This document shows, piece by piece, positions 24,691 through 37,441 of a stretch of DNA of 64,000 nt. Position 1 is the stretch's first letter, and every line of letters starts with the position of its first letter. This DNA is from Stichopus chloronotus (taxonomy: Eukaryota; Echinodermata; Holothuroidea; Aspidochirotida; Stichopodidae). The notes below the pieces were generated by a model, which had not been told where the DNA came from, did no database searches, and saw only the letters and a list, made by a program, of their open reading frames with translations. Both the position numbers and the translations under genes were made by a program. Location: the NCBI GenBank assembly GCA_021234535.1, contig CM037837.1, positions 9,047,218-9,111,217 on the forward strand, in the 5' to 3' direction.

Positions 24691-25750
24691 TACAGTATGA
24701 ACTTGGTAAAAGGTAAGGTTCTGGCTATTCGCCCAAATATGTTCGTGCCAACAACTTAGATTATCTTACCAATCAGCGATCAAAGTTGATACAACTCTAA
24801 ATCACACCTCCCTGATACAACCAATAGGGAAGCCCGGATTTCGATAGCCCATATACTGACGTCACATAACAACAAACAAGGGCGCCCTCCTTGGGGCAAA
24901 CATAACATGGCAAACATTACATGCCAGTGATCTGTGATACAGGTGAGTGTGGATGGAATCACAGAGACCCATGTTCAGATGCAGTAGACTGAGCCTAAGG
25001 TAGCATAACCTTCTTAATTGCTCAATTGACTTACACACCAAATGGCAAAAAGTAATGTGGTCTCTACAGCCTAGTAGAAGTTATATAGTAGGATATAGAA
25101 GTTATATACAGATATATGCTACACAGTGGCACGTTCAAGATTTTGGAGGAGGGGCCGAGGGGGCACAACCTGTGATTCACCCTATTTGTTCCCCCAGTAA
25201 TTTATACCCTGGTGCCCTGGTAATTTCTGCTTGCAATCTATTCACGATTCACAATTTGGATAACCAACGAAAGGTTTTTTTTTTTTCTCGAAATTTATGA
25301 TTTGATATCCCTATTTTTAAGGCTGGGTACTTGCTACCTATAGAACACTCGGGAAACGCCGTTCCGGCTACTTGGGGAGTTTGTAATACCCAAAATTTTC
25401 TCCTACTGCTATGCGCCAAATAATAGTGGCGCTCTGCTAATACAAACAAAATACGGGCAAAAGATCTCCGCAAACCCAAATTTCTAGCCTGCGTCTATGT
25501 GTTTAGGTTCAACTAGGCCTATTTGCAAGTTTTCAAAGATAATATGAAAGCAGATGCGTAACTTATCATGATTCTTCTATTACCTCAAAAAGAATCATTT
25601 AATGATATCAGTAATTGTTGATAACAGTTATGTCATTAAATACTTGGAGATATCATCAAATAATTGTCGACATCATCCAGTGATGATTATCACCGATTCA
25701 TATTCCAGTCAGCACACAACACTGGGTCCCATTGGGATCAAATTGGGCTA

Positions 25751-25768
25751 CTGATTGGGCCCAATCAG
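25751..25768. other. Perfect 18 bp palindrome with CCAAT motifs
   Basis: CTGATTGGGCCCAATCAG reads the same on both strands. The neighbourhood (25,720-25,800) repeats ATTGGG several more times. It could be a dimeric protein site, such as NF-Y-like CCAAT boxes, or the centre of a small palindromic repeat. Confidence 0.4.
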
Positions 25769-26825
25769 CTTTTTGTCACTGGGTTTTGTTTTGACTCCAA
25801 TTGGCTACCTTAAAAAAAGTAATACCAGATTCCCAGCAGTGGCTCTTAGTTTGGCCCATTAGTTGTAGTTAAACACGGGTAAAACGGGAAAGCAGGTCTT
25901 CGACACTGGGATTGAGGCGATTATGACACATCAGTGGAGCGATGTAGGGCAACATTTCACCAAGTTCACCCTTCACACGGACTGAGCCACAACTCAGTAT
26001 ACTGACGCCTCACGTTCCCGTGTTCCATAGCGATATAGATGTGCATAACGAATATCGCAAACGTCCCAGGCCAAGACAACGTTTAGAGGTAGGTAACGTC
26101 CACCTTTCGTAGTGCTTTGTGCTTGAAAAAATGTACGCTTGATACACATAGGTATAAGAAAGCATTATTGACTCGTTATAGTCATAAAAAAAACAAGGAA
26201 TATCATGAACGGCATGATGCCACGAGATGAAATTTCAACTTGAGACGTTTATTTGCTAATTGAAAACATGTTATTCCTAGTAGCCACGTTTGGAGTTGGA
26301 CCAATATCATTTGCACTATATGGGTAAACCACATTGAATGAAAAAACCCTCTCGATTTTGGCGGAGGTCCAACGTTCCCTGGAGGTCAATAGTTGTGCTC
26401 AAATAACGAAGTATTGCAAACAATTCCGAAGAATGAACGCTGCATCAGACTGAATTTATATTTGTATGTCATTTAGAGTTCAAAAAAGTGTAAGTTGTTT
26501 TGATTGCGTTCACGTAAGTAGTCATTTGAGATAACATGGGTCTTAAAATTGAAAGTTTCTTGTAAACACTATGATGGTAAAGGAAACCAAAAGCCGACTT
26601 TTTATTGGTACGTTGGAGTAATACTTGTGTAAGAGGTCCGTATTTTTGGTGCAAAGTTTAGTGATCATTTAGGAAGGAAAATAGAAACTAAATAGTAAAA
26701 ATGCTGAAAACATGATATCTTAATGCTGGGAGATTTGGCTTTAAATCAAGTGTTTACTAACAGAAAGTTCTGTTTCATAGCATGAGGGTCAAGTATGTTA
26801 TACACAACTACCATAGGTACACACA

Positions 26826-27101
26826 GGTGCCGCGGATCCAGGATTTTGAGTAAGCATGGGGGGGGGGGTGCACAAGGTCGACGAGGACGCGTCAGCGCCA
26901 AGACACGTGGGGACATCGACGTCCTCCCCTCCCCCCCCCCAATTATTTGAATTCTACATGTGTCTAGATGGGATTTCTCAGCATCCTCGAAACATATTTT
27001 CCACATCTTTTTGCTCAGTTGGTAAAAACAAATATAGTTGGTCATCGACTTGGGGTGGGGGGGGGGGGTACGCCGGGCGCGCCCCGCCTGGATCCGTGCC
27101 T
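26826..27101. mobile_element. GC-rich fold-back element with GGATCCAGG ends
   Basis: GGTGCCGCGGATCCAGG (26826-26842) and CCTGGATCCGTGCC (27087-27100) are inverted with a small indel. Inside are poly-G and poly-C tracts that also pair, and CpG-rich sequence unlike the surroundings. The open frames on both strands come from the palindrome. Confidence 0.5.
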
Positions 27102-28125
27102 CACACACGTCAAAATGAAGGAATAGAATCCACTCATTGAAATCGCAATTAACTAGAATTGTCCAGCTTTGCAACTTTATTGAAACTCATAAAACAGTAA
27201 ATTGAAATAGGTTCACTGACAAGCAGACTTAAAGCTACATTCATACTGGCCTCAGAAGTGATTACTCGTCAAAGAATGGAAGGCATTTAACGGTACATAA
27301 TGGACAGGCAAGGTTGCAAGCAGGGGTGACATATTGTCCCACTTAGTCATTACACATTCTCTTGAGAAGTCAGCATTAACCTATTTATTCTACTTGACAA
27401 AGTTCACTTCATTGGCTGTAATAGCTATAAAATGTAGAATAGGATACAAGAAGGTTTATTGCCCATAAGAAAGAATTGGTGTTCACTTCATCTCAGTAAA
27501 ACACACAAAATCGATTCAAAATATGCATAAAAAGAAAACGAGCCCTTGAAAGATGATCACGGACTACATGAAGATGGTGCAGATGGTAATTTACCCCAAG
27601 CTTAGGCATTGAACCCGATGGACCAGCTACAAGTACAGGGGTTGCCAGTCTGTGGTTGTCCTGCATCTGAATGAGTGTCCTGTGCGTCTTACTACTTTGA
27701 AGCAATAAACCTTTGTTGTATGTCATGCTCATTTGCCCCCATCATCATTCGTGATTGCATGAGTGTTTTTATGCCTTTATTCACTTGATTGTGTTGGAAA
27801 TAGGTGTGGTTAGTTCTTCAAAACATGCTGATGGAGTTTAGATGGATTTTTTTACAAACTTCTTTTGGTGTCGATATATACTCAAGTATGTCTTCTCAGT
27901 CAAAAGTTGCCCTAAGAGAAAACAGGTACTGTAGCTTATGTGCTTAGGTGGTGGTCAAAGGGCACACATGGGACAATTTTCCAAATGGTGCATTCTTTGG
28001 CAAAGACTTTGGGCACTGCAAAACTTTTTTTTTTTTTCCAATTTCCTGGCATTTTCAACAATTCGTCAGAACGTAAGCGGCGGCGATTGTGCATCCAGGA
28101 GATGGGACATAGACGACGAAACTGG

Positions 28126-28168
28126 GGGGCAATAATTTTTTCTGGGAGGGGCAATAATTTTTTCTGGG
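28126..28168. repeat. Tandem duplication of a 21 bp unit
   Basis: The unit begins GGGGCAATAATTTTTTCTG and occurs at 28126-28146 and 28148-28168, one base apart. It sits in a G-rich repeat neighbourhood. Confidence 0.6.
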
Positions 28169-28689
28169 GGTGTAAAACAAATGACTAGAAATGTAATATT
28201 CGAGTTGCATGTGTCATGTCAGTCAGATGATGTCAGCTGAGTGATCTGAAATTATATTTTATGTTATTATTTAGATAAGTCAAGTTCAAAATGAAAAAGG
28301 GTTTTGCAAAGTAATAAACCTGCTGAATTATACCATCAACATGCCACTCATACCACACAAAATCAGTCATGTGATAAGTACTATTAATGTCTGAAACTAA
28401 AGGTAAGTATAGGTGATCAGTTGTGTGACGCAAGGCACTAAGACCTACATCCATTGATGCCGTATCATTACTAATCAATTTAATTAAAGTAAATTCTAAT
28501 TTTCCTGACAAGTAAAATCTTCCTCGTCCTATGAATTTTTCTTCATTAGTTGGATCTTCATCTGGATTTAAACAAAGCAGACTAATTAACGATAAAGTCT
28601 CCTAAAAGATCAAAAAGCTGTCCGTTTTTAATTCATTGATTCACGTTTTTGCCGTCGTCACTATATATCCTCTCATTAACCTCTAAAAT

Positions 28690-28960
28690 GTTTAGAATTT
28701 TGGAGATTCCGGGGGGGGGGGCTTTGCCCTCTGGACCCCCACCAAATCATTGTCCTACATGATGATAGCTAAAATTAAGGCTATCTGAGTGGGGTGCCAC
28801 CATCAGTTGGAATGGAACATACCAAACAAATTGTGGATGACATATTCCCCAAGATATGGCGATAAATGCGCATCCTTTCCCCCTTGAGGGTACCCCGAAA
28901 AAAACTGCCGTTGGGGAGGGGGACTGGTCCTTCCCTCACCTCCACGTCACCACTGAGAAC
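28690..28960. repeat. G-rich dispersed repeat
   Basis: A poly-G run, then GCTTTGCCCTCTGGACCCCC and, further on, a GTGCCACCATCAGTTGGA motif that resembles the one at 18,728 (GCGCCACCGTCAGTTGGA). Likely part of an old mobile element; termini not resolved. Confidence 0.35.
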
Positions 28961-29599
28961 TAAAAGGGGCTTATTGAGTTAACATCAATAAGTTTGTGAG
29001 GATTTTGAAGGGTGGAAACCCTGATAATGCTAATAATTAGCATATTTTCACATCCAGATATGAAAACTGTCGAAATTTTGGAATTTTTGATCCTAACTTG
29101 TAGTGACTGCATGCCTGTGAATTGGCACTTGTGTGTAAAGCGTTTGGTCTCCAGTTTTCATAATACAACTTAAATAGTTAATTACTGTTTTTGTTTCTTT
29201 GTGTATGACACATGGGGACTCCTCTTAGCTTTACCAGTTGTCATCAGTATGTGATGGAAACTTGACAATATTTAGGAGAGTCTTGTTAATTTCACGAAAC
29301 GACTTAAAGAGCCTCTTTAATGGGATAAATACAGATTACATGACCTTTTTTTCATATTTGCGTCATGCACTCCAGGTTGCTTTTCAAAGTCACAAAACTC
29401 CATCAATGTGATACCCCCCCCCCCTACTGGTGCAGTACAGGTACTGACCATAGGCAAAGTAGGTGGGTCACATTAATGGCCTGCACAAGGGGGATATCTT
29501 TACTTACCCATTGATCAAGTAAATACCGCCAAAATGAAAAATAAAATGTATAATACAGGACAGACCTGATCGCCTTGTCATGAAATATGAAACAGAACA

Positions 29600-29690
29600 T
29601 TATGGTCTTAAAAATTATGAAAGGACAAGAAAGCCAAGCGGATTAGTGATTCCTTGCCACTAATAGATCCTGCATTTTTTCCCAATCGTC
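29600..29690 (+). mobile_element. DR1-array element, left-end fragment
   Basis: AAGAAAGCCAAGCGGATTAG, then GATTCCTTGCC at 29648-29658, matches the left end of the fuller copies. No internal units follow. Confidence 0.45.
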
Positions 29691-30959
29691 AAATGTTCTG
29701 TAGGAACCACAGGCTAACCAGACACAGCCATTAATGATAAAGTACATTATTTTCCTAGTATCTCTACATTAGTTTCCAGTCCCCAGAGGATGGATACAGG
29801 GGGGTTTAGGGGGTTAGATTTTAGCCCCCCCCCTTGAGTTGTGTGATTTATTTTAAAGTCTTTTTTTGGGGGTTATGTTGTTTGGCTATAATAGGCTATC
29901 ACATTTGAACTCCCAATTGATTAAATGTGAAGGATTAGTAACCATTTCCTAGGTTCCAAATTTTGTCAAATTTGCATGCACAGATCCGATATCTCAGCAC
30001 AGACGAGTCATAATCGATCACAGCACGGAGATCATCACCCATCCACCAGCCATCGTCAAATCCTCCTCCTTTGGAGAAAACCTAAATTTGCCCCTAGTGA
30101 ATGCCCATGCAGAGTAAAATTAATATTAGAGGCTGGCGGAATATTCACAGAGCTGGCACAGTGGTAGCAAGAGTAACTTGGAAAGGTTAGAACTTGAATT
30201 TACTGAGCCTGCTGGCCTTCTTGTCAGCAAACATATCGATTAGTCCATCTATATCAAGTGACCATGCCTCCTCGCTCTCGATGGAAATGACAGCCAGCGA
30301 TATCCAGCCGATCTTGAGAAATGGTTGAACGTAGGTATGTTTCGATTAGCTTGAACTAATTAATCTTTCCGCGGTCAAAAGATAGACCTGGAAGTGTAAT
30401 GAATAGGACCATAGCCTGATAACAGCTTAGGTACTAAGGTCACAGTCATTCGGAAGCTACAGGACTTCAGAAACTTATGATATGTCTCTCAAGTTATCAC
30501 CATTGCACCAACAGAACGACGCAATCTCATCAACAAGGTCAGTTGTGTAGGCCGATAGTTATGGAAAACATCAGCTAAAGGGGTTCAAAATGTGCCACAT
30601 TTGGCCAGTTATCGGCTGTCATGTTGCAACCCTCACCGAGAGGGAATCAATTAGATCTAATTCTATGGGGCGAATTCACTGAAATTGAAGTCGCTCTTTC
30701 GCTATAATATAGCTTATCACGTTCCAGATTGCACGTCAGGCTCTTGAGTCAGTCGCGCTGAAAAGATTTGTAGTTGATTGCAGTTGAACGAGATTTGCAG
30801 TTGCAGGGGCATATGATTTATGACGAACACATTCACGCCCAGAAAAAAAGTGTCCATTGACTCGTTTGTAATCTCTTTTTCAACAAAAACGTGCCGTTTA
30901 AAAAAAATACCCCTCTTCTCTTCTAAGTTCTGTACATCAGTACAAAAGGGCCCCCTTTG

Positions 30960-31640
30960 TATGGGTTTGCGAAATATGAGATCTTTCAAAGCTTCCACTC
31001 TTGAGAGATCATGTTTACAAGGTTTTCACAATTGACACCTGTTGACCCAAATGACCTTTGAATTCCACCAAAAACTATAGGACTTCTTCTGCTCAATGTT
31101 GCACACATACATACCACAATTTGACCCCTGTTGACCCCAAATGACCTTTGACTTTCATAAAAACCATAAAATTCTTTTACTCAATGTGGTACACCTGCGT
31201 ACCAAATAGGTGATCTTTCCAAGCTTCCTTTCTTGAGATACGATGTTTGCAAGGTTTTCACAATTTAACCCCTGTTGACCCAAAATGACCTTTGACCTCC
31301 ACTAAAACCTGTGCAGTTCTTCAAGTTATTGTGGTACACCTAGATACAACATGCAACATCTGTCCAACCTTTATCGAGATATCATATTTACAAGGTTTTC
31401 ACAACTTGACTCCTGTTGACTCCAAATGACCTTTGACTTCCACCAAAAACAATAAGGGTCTTCTAATCAATGTGGTACACCTACACACCACATATGAGAT
31501 CTGTCCCAGCTTCCTTTCTTGAGATATCGTGTTCACAAGGTAGGGCATCACAGACATACATACAAGGTAGGGCATCACAGACACACACATTTATACACAC
31601 ATACACAAAACTATGCATTATTACAAAGGTTGTGATGATT
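30960..31640 (+). mobile_element. DR1-array repeat element, copy 3 (TGTTGACC subtype)
   Basis: Four or five units in which the first half-site region reads CCTGTTGACCC. Exact DR1 at 31286-31298; others have one mismatch. It ends in GGTAGGGCATCACAGACA, duplicated once, and a CA-rich tail. The left end is missing. Confidence 0.6.
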
Positions 31641-31954
31641 ATTAAAACCAAAAAGTAATGTTAAGGGCTTTCATGTGAGAGCAGTGCATTGGGCAAGGAG
31701 CGCACCCACCCCTCCCTACCTGATTATAATTTCTCCACTAATCTACACATTAATTCCCCAAAGTGAAACATCCTGTAAATCCTGGTCAAAGTTCTCACCA
31801 CTACTGCAATACATGGTAACTATTGATTAAGCTTCTTTTTGTTTACAAATCATGCTCTGCTTTAATTTTTCGAATCAAGTCACTAGCAAAAAATAAAAAT
31901 AGAAGTCTCAAAGAAAAAACATCATTCTTCCTTTTGGTAAAGAATGAATGTGGA

Positions 31955-32810
31955 TTGGGTATTTAGGATAACCAGAAAGCCAAACGGCTTTGTGATTCCT
32001 TGCGACATGGCTATATTATAACAAACAAGAATTATCCGTAGGACGGGTATGAGATCAACTACTGTAATTGTTCTTGAAACACAACATTTATAAGACTTCA
32101 ACCCAAAATGACCTTTTTTGGTGACCTCAAATGACATTTGACTTCCACCAAAAGCAATAGGGATCAACTACAGTACTCAATATGACCAATCCCCACACCA
32201 AGTGTGACATCAGTCACAGTTACCTTTCTAGAGATATTTTGTTTACAAGGCTTTTAAAGTTTGACATCTGGTGACCTAAAATGACCATTGATATGTTTAC
32301 AATGTTTTTACAGTTTGACCTCTGGTGACCTCAAATGACCTTTGACCTTGACCAAAAACAATAGGTATTATCTAATTAATATGACCAACCCACACACCAA
32401 GTATGACATCAGTCACAGTTATGGTGTAGACAAAGTTTTTACAGTTTGACCTCTGGTGACCTCAAATGACTTTTGACCTCCACCAAAAAATAGGGATCAT
32501 CCACTCAATATGTCCCACCGTCACATCAAGTATGACATCAGTCACAGATACCCTTCTAGAGATACTGTGTTTACAAGGTTTTTACATTTTGACCTCTGGT
32601 GACCTCAAATGACCTTTGACCTCCACCAAAAACAGTAGGGATCTTCTATATCATATGGGCAATTTATATGCCAAGCATGAAATCCCTCAGAGTTATCCTT
32701 CTTGAGATATCATGTTTACAAGCAAAGCGTCACACACACGCACATACACACACACACACGACATCACCATCGCATAGATTGCCTGCCTTCGGCAAGGAAT
32801 CAAAAATGTA
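31955..32810 (+). mobile_element. DR1-array repeat element, copy 4 (best preserved)
   Basis: Left end GTGATTCCTTGC at 31992-32003; units spaced 126-144 bp; CA-rich tail; right end GGCAAGGAATCAAAAATG at 32,791. Exact DR4+DR1 triples of TGACCT half-sites at 32326-32348 and 32600-32622, with a one-mismatch unit between. Each unit also carries CTTCTTGAGATA and TGTTTACAAGG. Confidence 0.7.
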
Positions 32811-33856
32811 AGTAGATGTACTGACAAGTTATTGTTGAATGTAGCCATTCAGAAAGTATCAAAGGCATTAAAGCTGTTGTGATTGTAAAAGGATGGATGT
32901 GAGGCCTTCCTAAAGCATACAGGACACTAAAATTTTGGAGGAAGTTTCATGCCAGATGGTAAGCTTTATTTTGTCAACATCATCAGACAGGTTAATATAA
33001 TGCTGTTTACCTGAGTGAAACTATTAAGAAAAGACCCTTTGACAACCGATGGACTTCAACTGTTTACTGAAAATGAGACATATAAGTTCACAATCATTTG
33101 AAAGATGAGGTGGAAAAACAAAAACAAATAAAAAACACATCAGAGTCATAACTTTAAACAAGAATGTCTCACACTTGCTGAGAAGTAACTGTACTTGTAT
33201 AAATATCAGTACTACTAGATAGATGCAATGCCTAACCAATCCTGCATTGCACGATAATTGCCTTAGTGATTTGAATCATGGAAATACAGAGAACAAAATG
33301 TTTTGTAATTACAAGTTCAGCACCTCATGTCTCAGATACAAGTTACATAGTCTTAAAGGGAAATAGGGCGTTTGTTTTAGAGAAGACATCCATATTTTTG
33401 AAACCAATGTTTGTGGACGCAGAATGATAGGTTATTGAAAACAAGGAAGAACAGTAGCCTTCTCTTCAAGAAATAATCTCCTCACAGAGAGAAATTCAGT
33501 TGTTTGTTGCTCAACACTAATTTGTTCACCCAAACTTTTCAAAATTCAAATGATGCATCTTCCGTTACTCATCACTTGCATAATGTTTGTAGGAGATGAA
33601 GCTTTGGTAGATGTTTATTGATGAGACTGAATGGTATAACAATGATTACCGCTATTTTCTTTTGTATGTCATGTTGTGTATTCTAAACGCCCTATTTCCC
33701 TTTAAGAAAGGAAAAAAAAAACCAAATACTCACATGAGGATGAAGCAAAGTTATAGATGGTAACAATTTATAAATATTTAAAAGTATTCAACCTCTTCCA
33801 TTGACTTATGCTCAATTTGAACAATATTTTCTACCCTGTGCTTTCATGTCCCACTT

Positions 33857-34010
33857 CATAGGACTTGTATTGTCATTACAAGCAGTGTCAATAACATGTT
33901 TATTCATCTTTCTTGTATTGCCAGTAAAAGCAGAGTGAACATCATGTTTATTCATGTTTCTTGTGTTGTCTGTACAAGCAGAGTAAATAACATTTGTATT
34001 CACATGTTAC
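33857..34010. repeat. Minisatellite, about 60 bp unit, three copies
   Basis: Units contain TTTATTCAT(C/G)TTTCTTGT and ACAAGCAGAG or a close variant. The minus-strand frame across it repeats N-T-R-x-M-N-K-H, which reflects the repeat and not a protein. Confidence 0.55.
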
Positions 34011-34483
34011 TGTTTGCATTGATGGTTTAAGCATATTGCAACACTGTACAGGTGGACAATGAAGAGTGGTCAATTGCAGGCTTAGGAAATTGTCCCACAC
34101 AAGCTATTGCATAATAATAAAGACGGTAGATTCCGGAATGTCTTGTACACACACTGTGAAATTTCTTTTTTTTCTTCTGGAGAAATTAAAATCTGATTCA
34201 ACAAACTACCTGAAGGCACTCAATGTCTTTTACGGTTACAAAAAACACCAATTTAGATCCATCATGAAATACAATGAAAGTTTAATCATAACTGTCCATT
34301 AACTGTAGGATAATGAACGATCGGTGGTTAAAGCATGAGATGCACAAGGGTGGATCCCGAGTACGTATTCAGCAATAGCACCGACCCCCAAGCGTGAATT
34401 GTCCCACAGTTAATGCACAGGTTCAAAGTCTTTTTTTCACAAAAATTTCATCTTGTAGTTTGTCTTGTTTAACATCATATTAA

Positions 34484-34735
34484 CTGGGGTCTTGCATTTT
34501 AGCAAAAATGAAAGTTTCATGCCCTTTACATGACTATTTCATCACTGAATTTGATCCATGATTATGGCACAATGATTGTGATAAGAAATTAACCTTTTTG
34601 GGGGGGGCATCAAAAAACTTAGCAATCTGTTCTAAATTTCATGACTTTTCTGATATATCTGTCATTCTTTTTTCCAAAATTTCATGAGTTTTCCATATGT
34701 CTTGAAAATGACAATAAAATTTCATGACTTTTACA
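34484..34735. mobile_element. Diverged copy of the 4.6 kb CAGGG-type MITE
   Basis: It starts CTGGGGTCTTGCAT, followed by the same order of motifs as at 4,593 (tttcatg...catgactatttcat...TTTGAT), and ends with two ATTTCATGA(C/G)TTTTCC motifs, the same half as in the other copy. The right terminus is lost. Confidence 0.45.
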
Positions 34736-35734
34736 TTACCACAGGAAATTTGGATTGTGTGTCTCCATAGATCTTCACACTATAAAATTGAGGAGACTTT
34801 AGAACATAACTGTATTGGTATTGAATCTGACTCAAAACATTTTTGCAGAACTGGTACACATGTGCAAGGGCATGTGATTCAGCATAATAAGGTTCATGCT
34901 GTCCATTTTTCCATTGTTTAAAAGATAAATCAGTAACTTTTCTTTGCAAATTATAAATCTGTCATAAATAATATTGTTTCATTGCTCCATATTGCATTGT
35001 GAAAGGATTACTCTGCACAGACCAAAAATTTACATATCAATCACTGTTATTTGTTTTTCAAAGACAAAGTTTAAAGAAGAGTTTGTGAAACCAATATTAA
35101 AGGAGCTCTGCATTGTGTTACAAAACAACTGCCAGATTATCGCACATCTGAATATTCACACGCTGATGGCCAAAGATGTAAAATCAGTCTGTTCAGTCCC
35201 CACAGTTCAAATCAATTTTTGTACCTCTTTTACACACCTCTGGCTAATAAAAAAAAAATAATGCAAAAAAATTAAATAAAAACAACAAGAATAGTCTGTT
35301 TTATTTACATGCTTACATGCTAACAATGAACATGTATATCCGTCAAACAAAGACAGTCTAATCAGCTATGTTTCCCTATTGTGTTACCCTTATGTTCAGA
35401 TTTTGGAAAGCAGCAACAAGTCTAGTCTACAGAAAAAAAAAAGTGCATTTGTATGCTCATTGTAGGCTGCTTTTGTATCAGCAACAGGAAGAAGCCACTT
35501 AGTCTTTTTTAGGTTGGTTTACACCAAATGCATAGTCAGAAATTAAGTCCAAGAATTACGTTTCTTTACAAACCTGAGATAAAGGATACAGAACAAGAAA
35601 GAAAACCAAAAACAAGCAAATGATACAAATCCTTTGAAGTACAACTTAGTTACAAAAAAAACAGTTTCACTGTAGTGATTAATATTGGTAAGGAAAGAGA
35701 GGTTATTTAATTTGTAAGGGCAATTCCATGTTAA

Positions 35735-36560
35735 ACAGATTGAACAGACTGATTCCTTGCCAATAATCATGGTGAACAAAGACCGATGCATTCATAACAA
35801 TTTTGAAATTCAAACTCGTAATCCTCCTTCTTGAGCCATTGACCACAGTGTGTACAAGCACTTTTAAATGTTTTCACAGTTCAGCCTCTGATGGCTACCC
35901 TTCTTTAGGCACTGTGCATAAAAGGTTTCACAGTTTGATTTTCTGGTGACTTCTACACTACATCTGAACCACAATCAAAACAAGCGGGATCTTAGAGCAG
36001 CCACATGCAAAGTATAAGATCATTCAAGACAACTCCTTTGGAGACACCAAACTTACCAGGAGTTTTCAACTGTTTTCATACTTTGACCTCCGGTGACCTG
36101 AAATGACCTTTGACCTTCACCACAAACAATAGGAATTATCTACTAAATAAAGCCAACCCACTCATTAAATGTAAGATTACTAAAGGTTACCCCTACTTGA
36201 GATACACTGTTTTCAATGTTTTCACAATTTGCCGTTGGTGACCTGAAATGACCTTAGACCTCCATCAAAACAATAGGGACCAGCTACTATAACTAACTCA
36301 AACATCAAATATGTAATTAGTCAAGGTTACCCTTTTTGAGATATAACATTAACAAGGTTTTCACAATTTACCTCTGGTGACCTGACATGACCTATGTCCT
36401 CCAGCCAAAAGCATATCATCTACTCCATGTGGCCAACTGATACACCACGTGTCAGATTGGTCAAGATTACCCTTCTTGAGTTAAAGTGTCTACAAGCAAT
36501 AGCATCACATACACACACATAACCATCCCATAGATTCCTATTGATCAGCAAGAAATCAAC
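35735..36560 (+). mobile_element. DR1-array repeat element, copy 5
   Basis: Left end GATTCCTTGCCAATAATC near 35,751; right side CA-rich, ending CAGCAAGAAATCAAC. Exact DR4+DR1 triple at 36094-36116; two further units have one or more changed bases. Confidence 0.6.
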
Positions 36561-37034
36561 AAGGTGGACATGAATTGTAAACATGATGGTTTCAATTAAT
36601 GATTTGAAGAAATAAATATATGCACTGTGAAGATTCGTAAATTACTAATTGGTGACAAAGATAAAATTGAGAGTGACTCTAATTAAAGGCCACTATGCAA
36701 TGCACTATTTGACATTAACACAATATACAGATAATATTTTATAGTTTCATTGATGATTGGAAACTGTTGATATTTGATGCAGATTTTCTTACATGTATGT
36801 GTGATCCCAGTAGTCATATTAAAGCTACTGTAATCATAGTTTGAAAAACTCAAGACTATGCTGTTGATTCTCACAATTTAGCTTATTAGCGACCATAAAT
36901 CAAATTTGAGTAAACAGAACACAACTTTTCTGCCAACTTTAACAGTGGATGATATAACTAGTGACTGGTGGAAAGACATAAACAGATGCTGGTATTGCAA
37001 GAGGTATTGTAGCTGTTTAAAAGACACTTATGTT

Positions 37035-37385
37035 GTGAGGGATCAGTGTAGCTCCAAACAGGGCACTGATATAAGAAATGATCAGTGTAGCTATAAACAG
37101 ACACTGATTTTACTACTAGTTATCATTGCAGCTATATACAAACAAACACTGATATGTATTACTAGTGATCAGTGTAGTTACAAACAGACACAGATATATA
37201 TTGCTACTGACCAGAGTAGCTATAAATAGACAAAGATATACATTTACTAGTGGTCAGTATAGCTGTAAACAGACACAGATATATATTACTACTGACCAGA
37301 GTAGCTATAAATAGACAAAGATACACATATACTAGTGGTCAGTATAGCTGTAAACAGACACAGATATATATATGCAGTGATCAGA
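37035..37385. repeat. Minisatellite just past the PRODH2 stop, 40-47 bp unit
   Basis: Units of the type AGTGTAGCTATAAACAGACA followed by a TATATATTACTA stretch. Near the right side two unit types alternate (TAAACAGACACAG and TAAATAGACAAAG), giving an 88 bp higher-order period. It lies 57 bp past the terminal exon, probably in the 3'UTR. Confidence 0.7.
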
Positions 37386-37441
37386 TGGAGTGCAAATTAC
37401 ATGGCTTTCCCTACACCACGTACTGGCAGCACGGAGAATGC

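Larger units (their letters stand above)
17531..37441. other. Gap between PIPOX and PRODH2, no coding gene recognised
   Basis: About 20 kb with only short frames lacking family signatures. It contains MITEs, four or more DR1-array elements, G-rich repeats (26.8-29.9 kb), a 60 bp minisatellite and a 44 bp minisatellite. It may hold the PIPOX promoter and a non-coding first exon (see about 24.24 kb). Confidence 0.6.

Noticed and set aside
33812..34003. Small repetitive protein with N-T-R-x-M-N-K-H repeats
   Set aside because: The periodicity comes from a three-copy 60 bp minisatellite whose unit length is a multiple of three.
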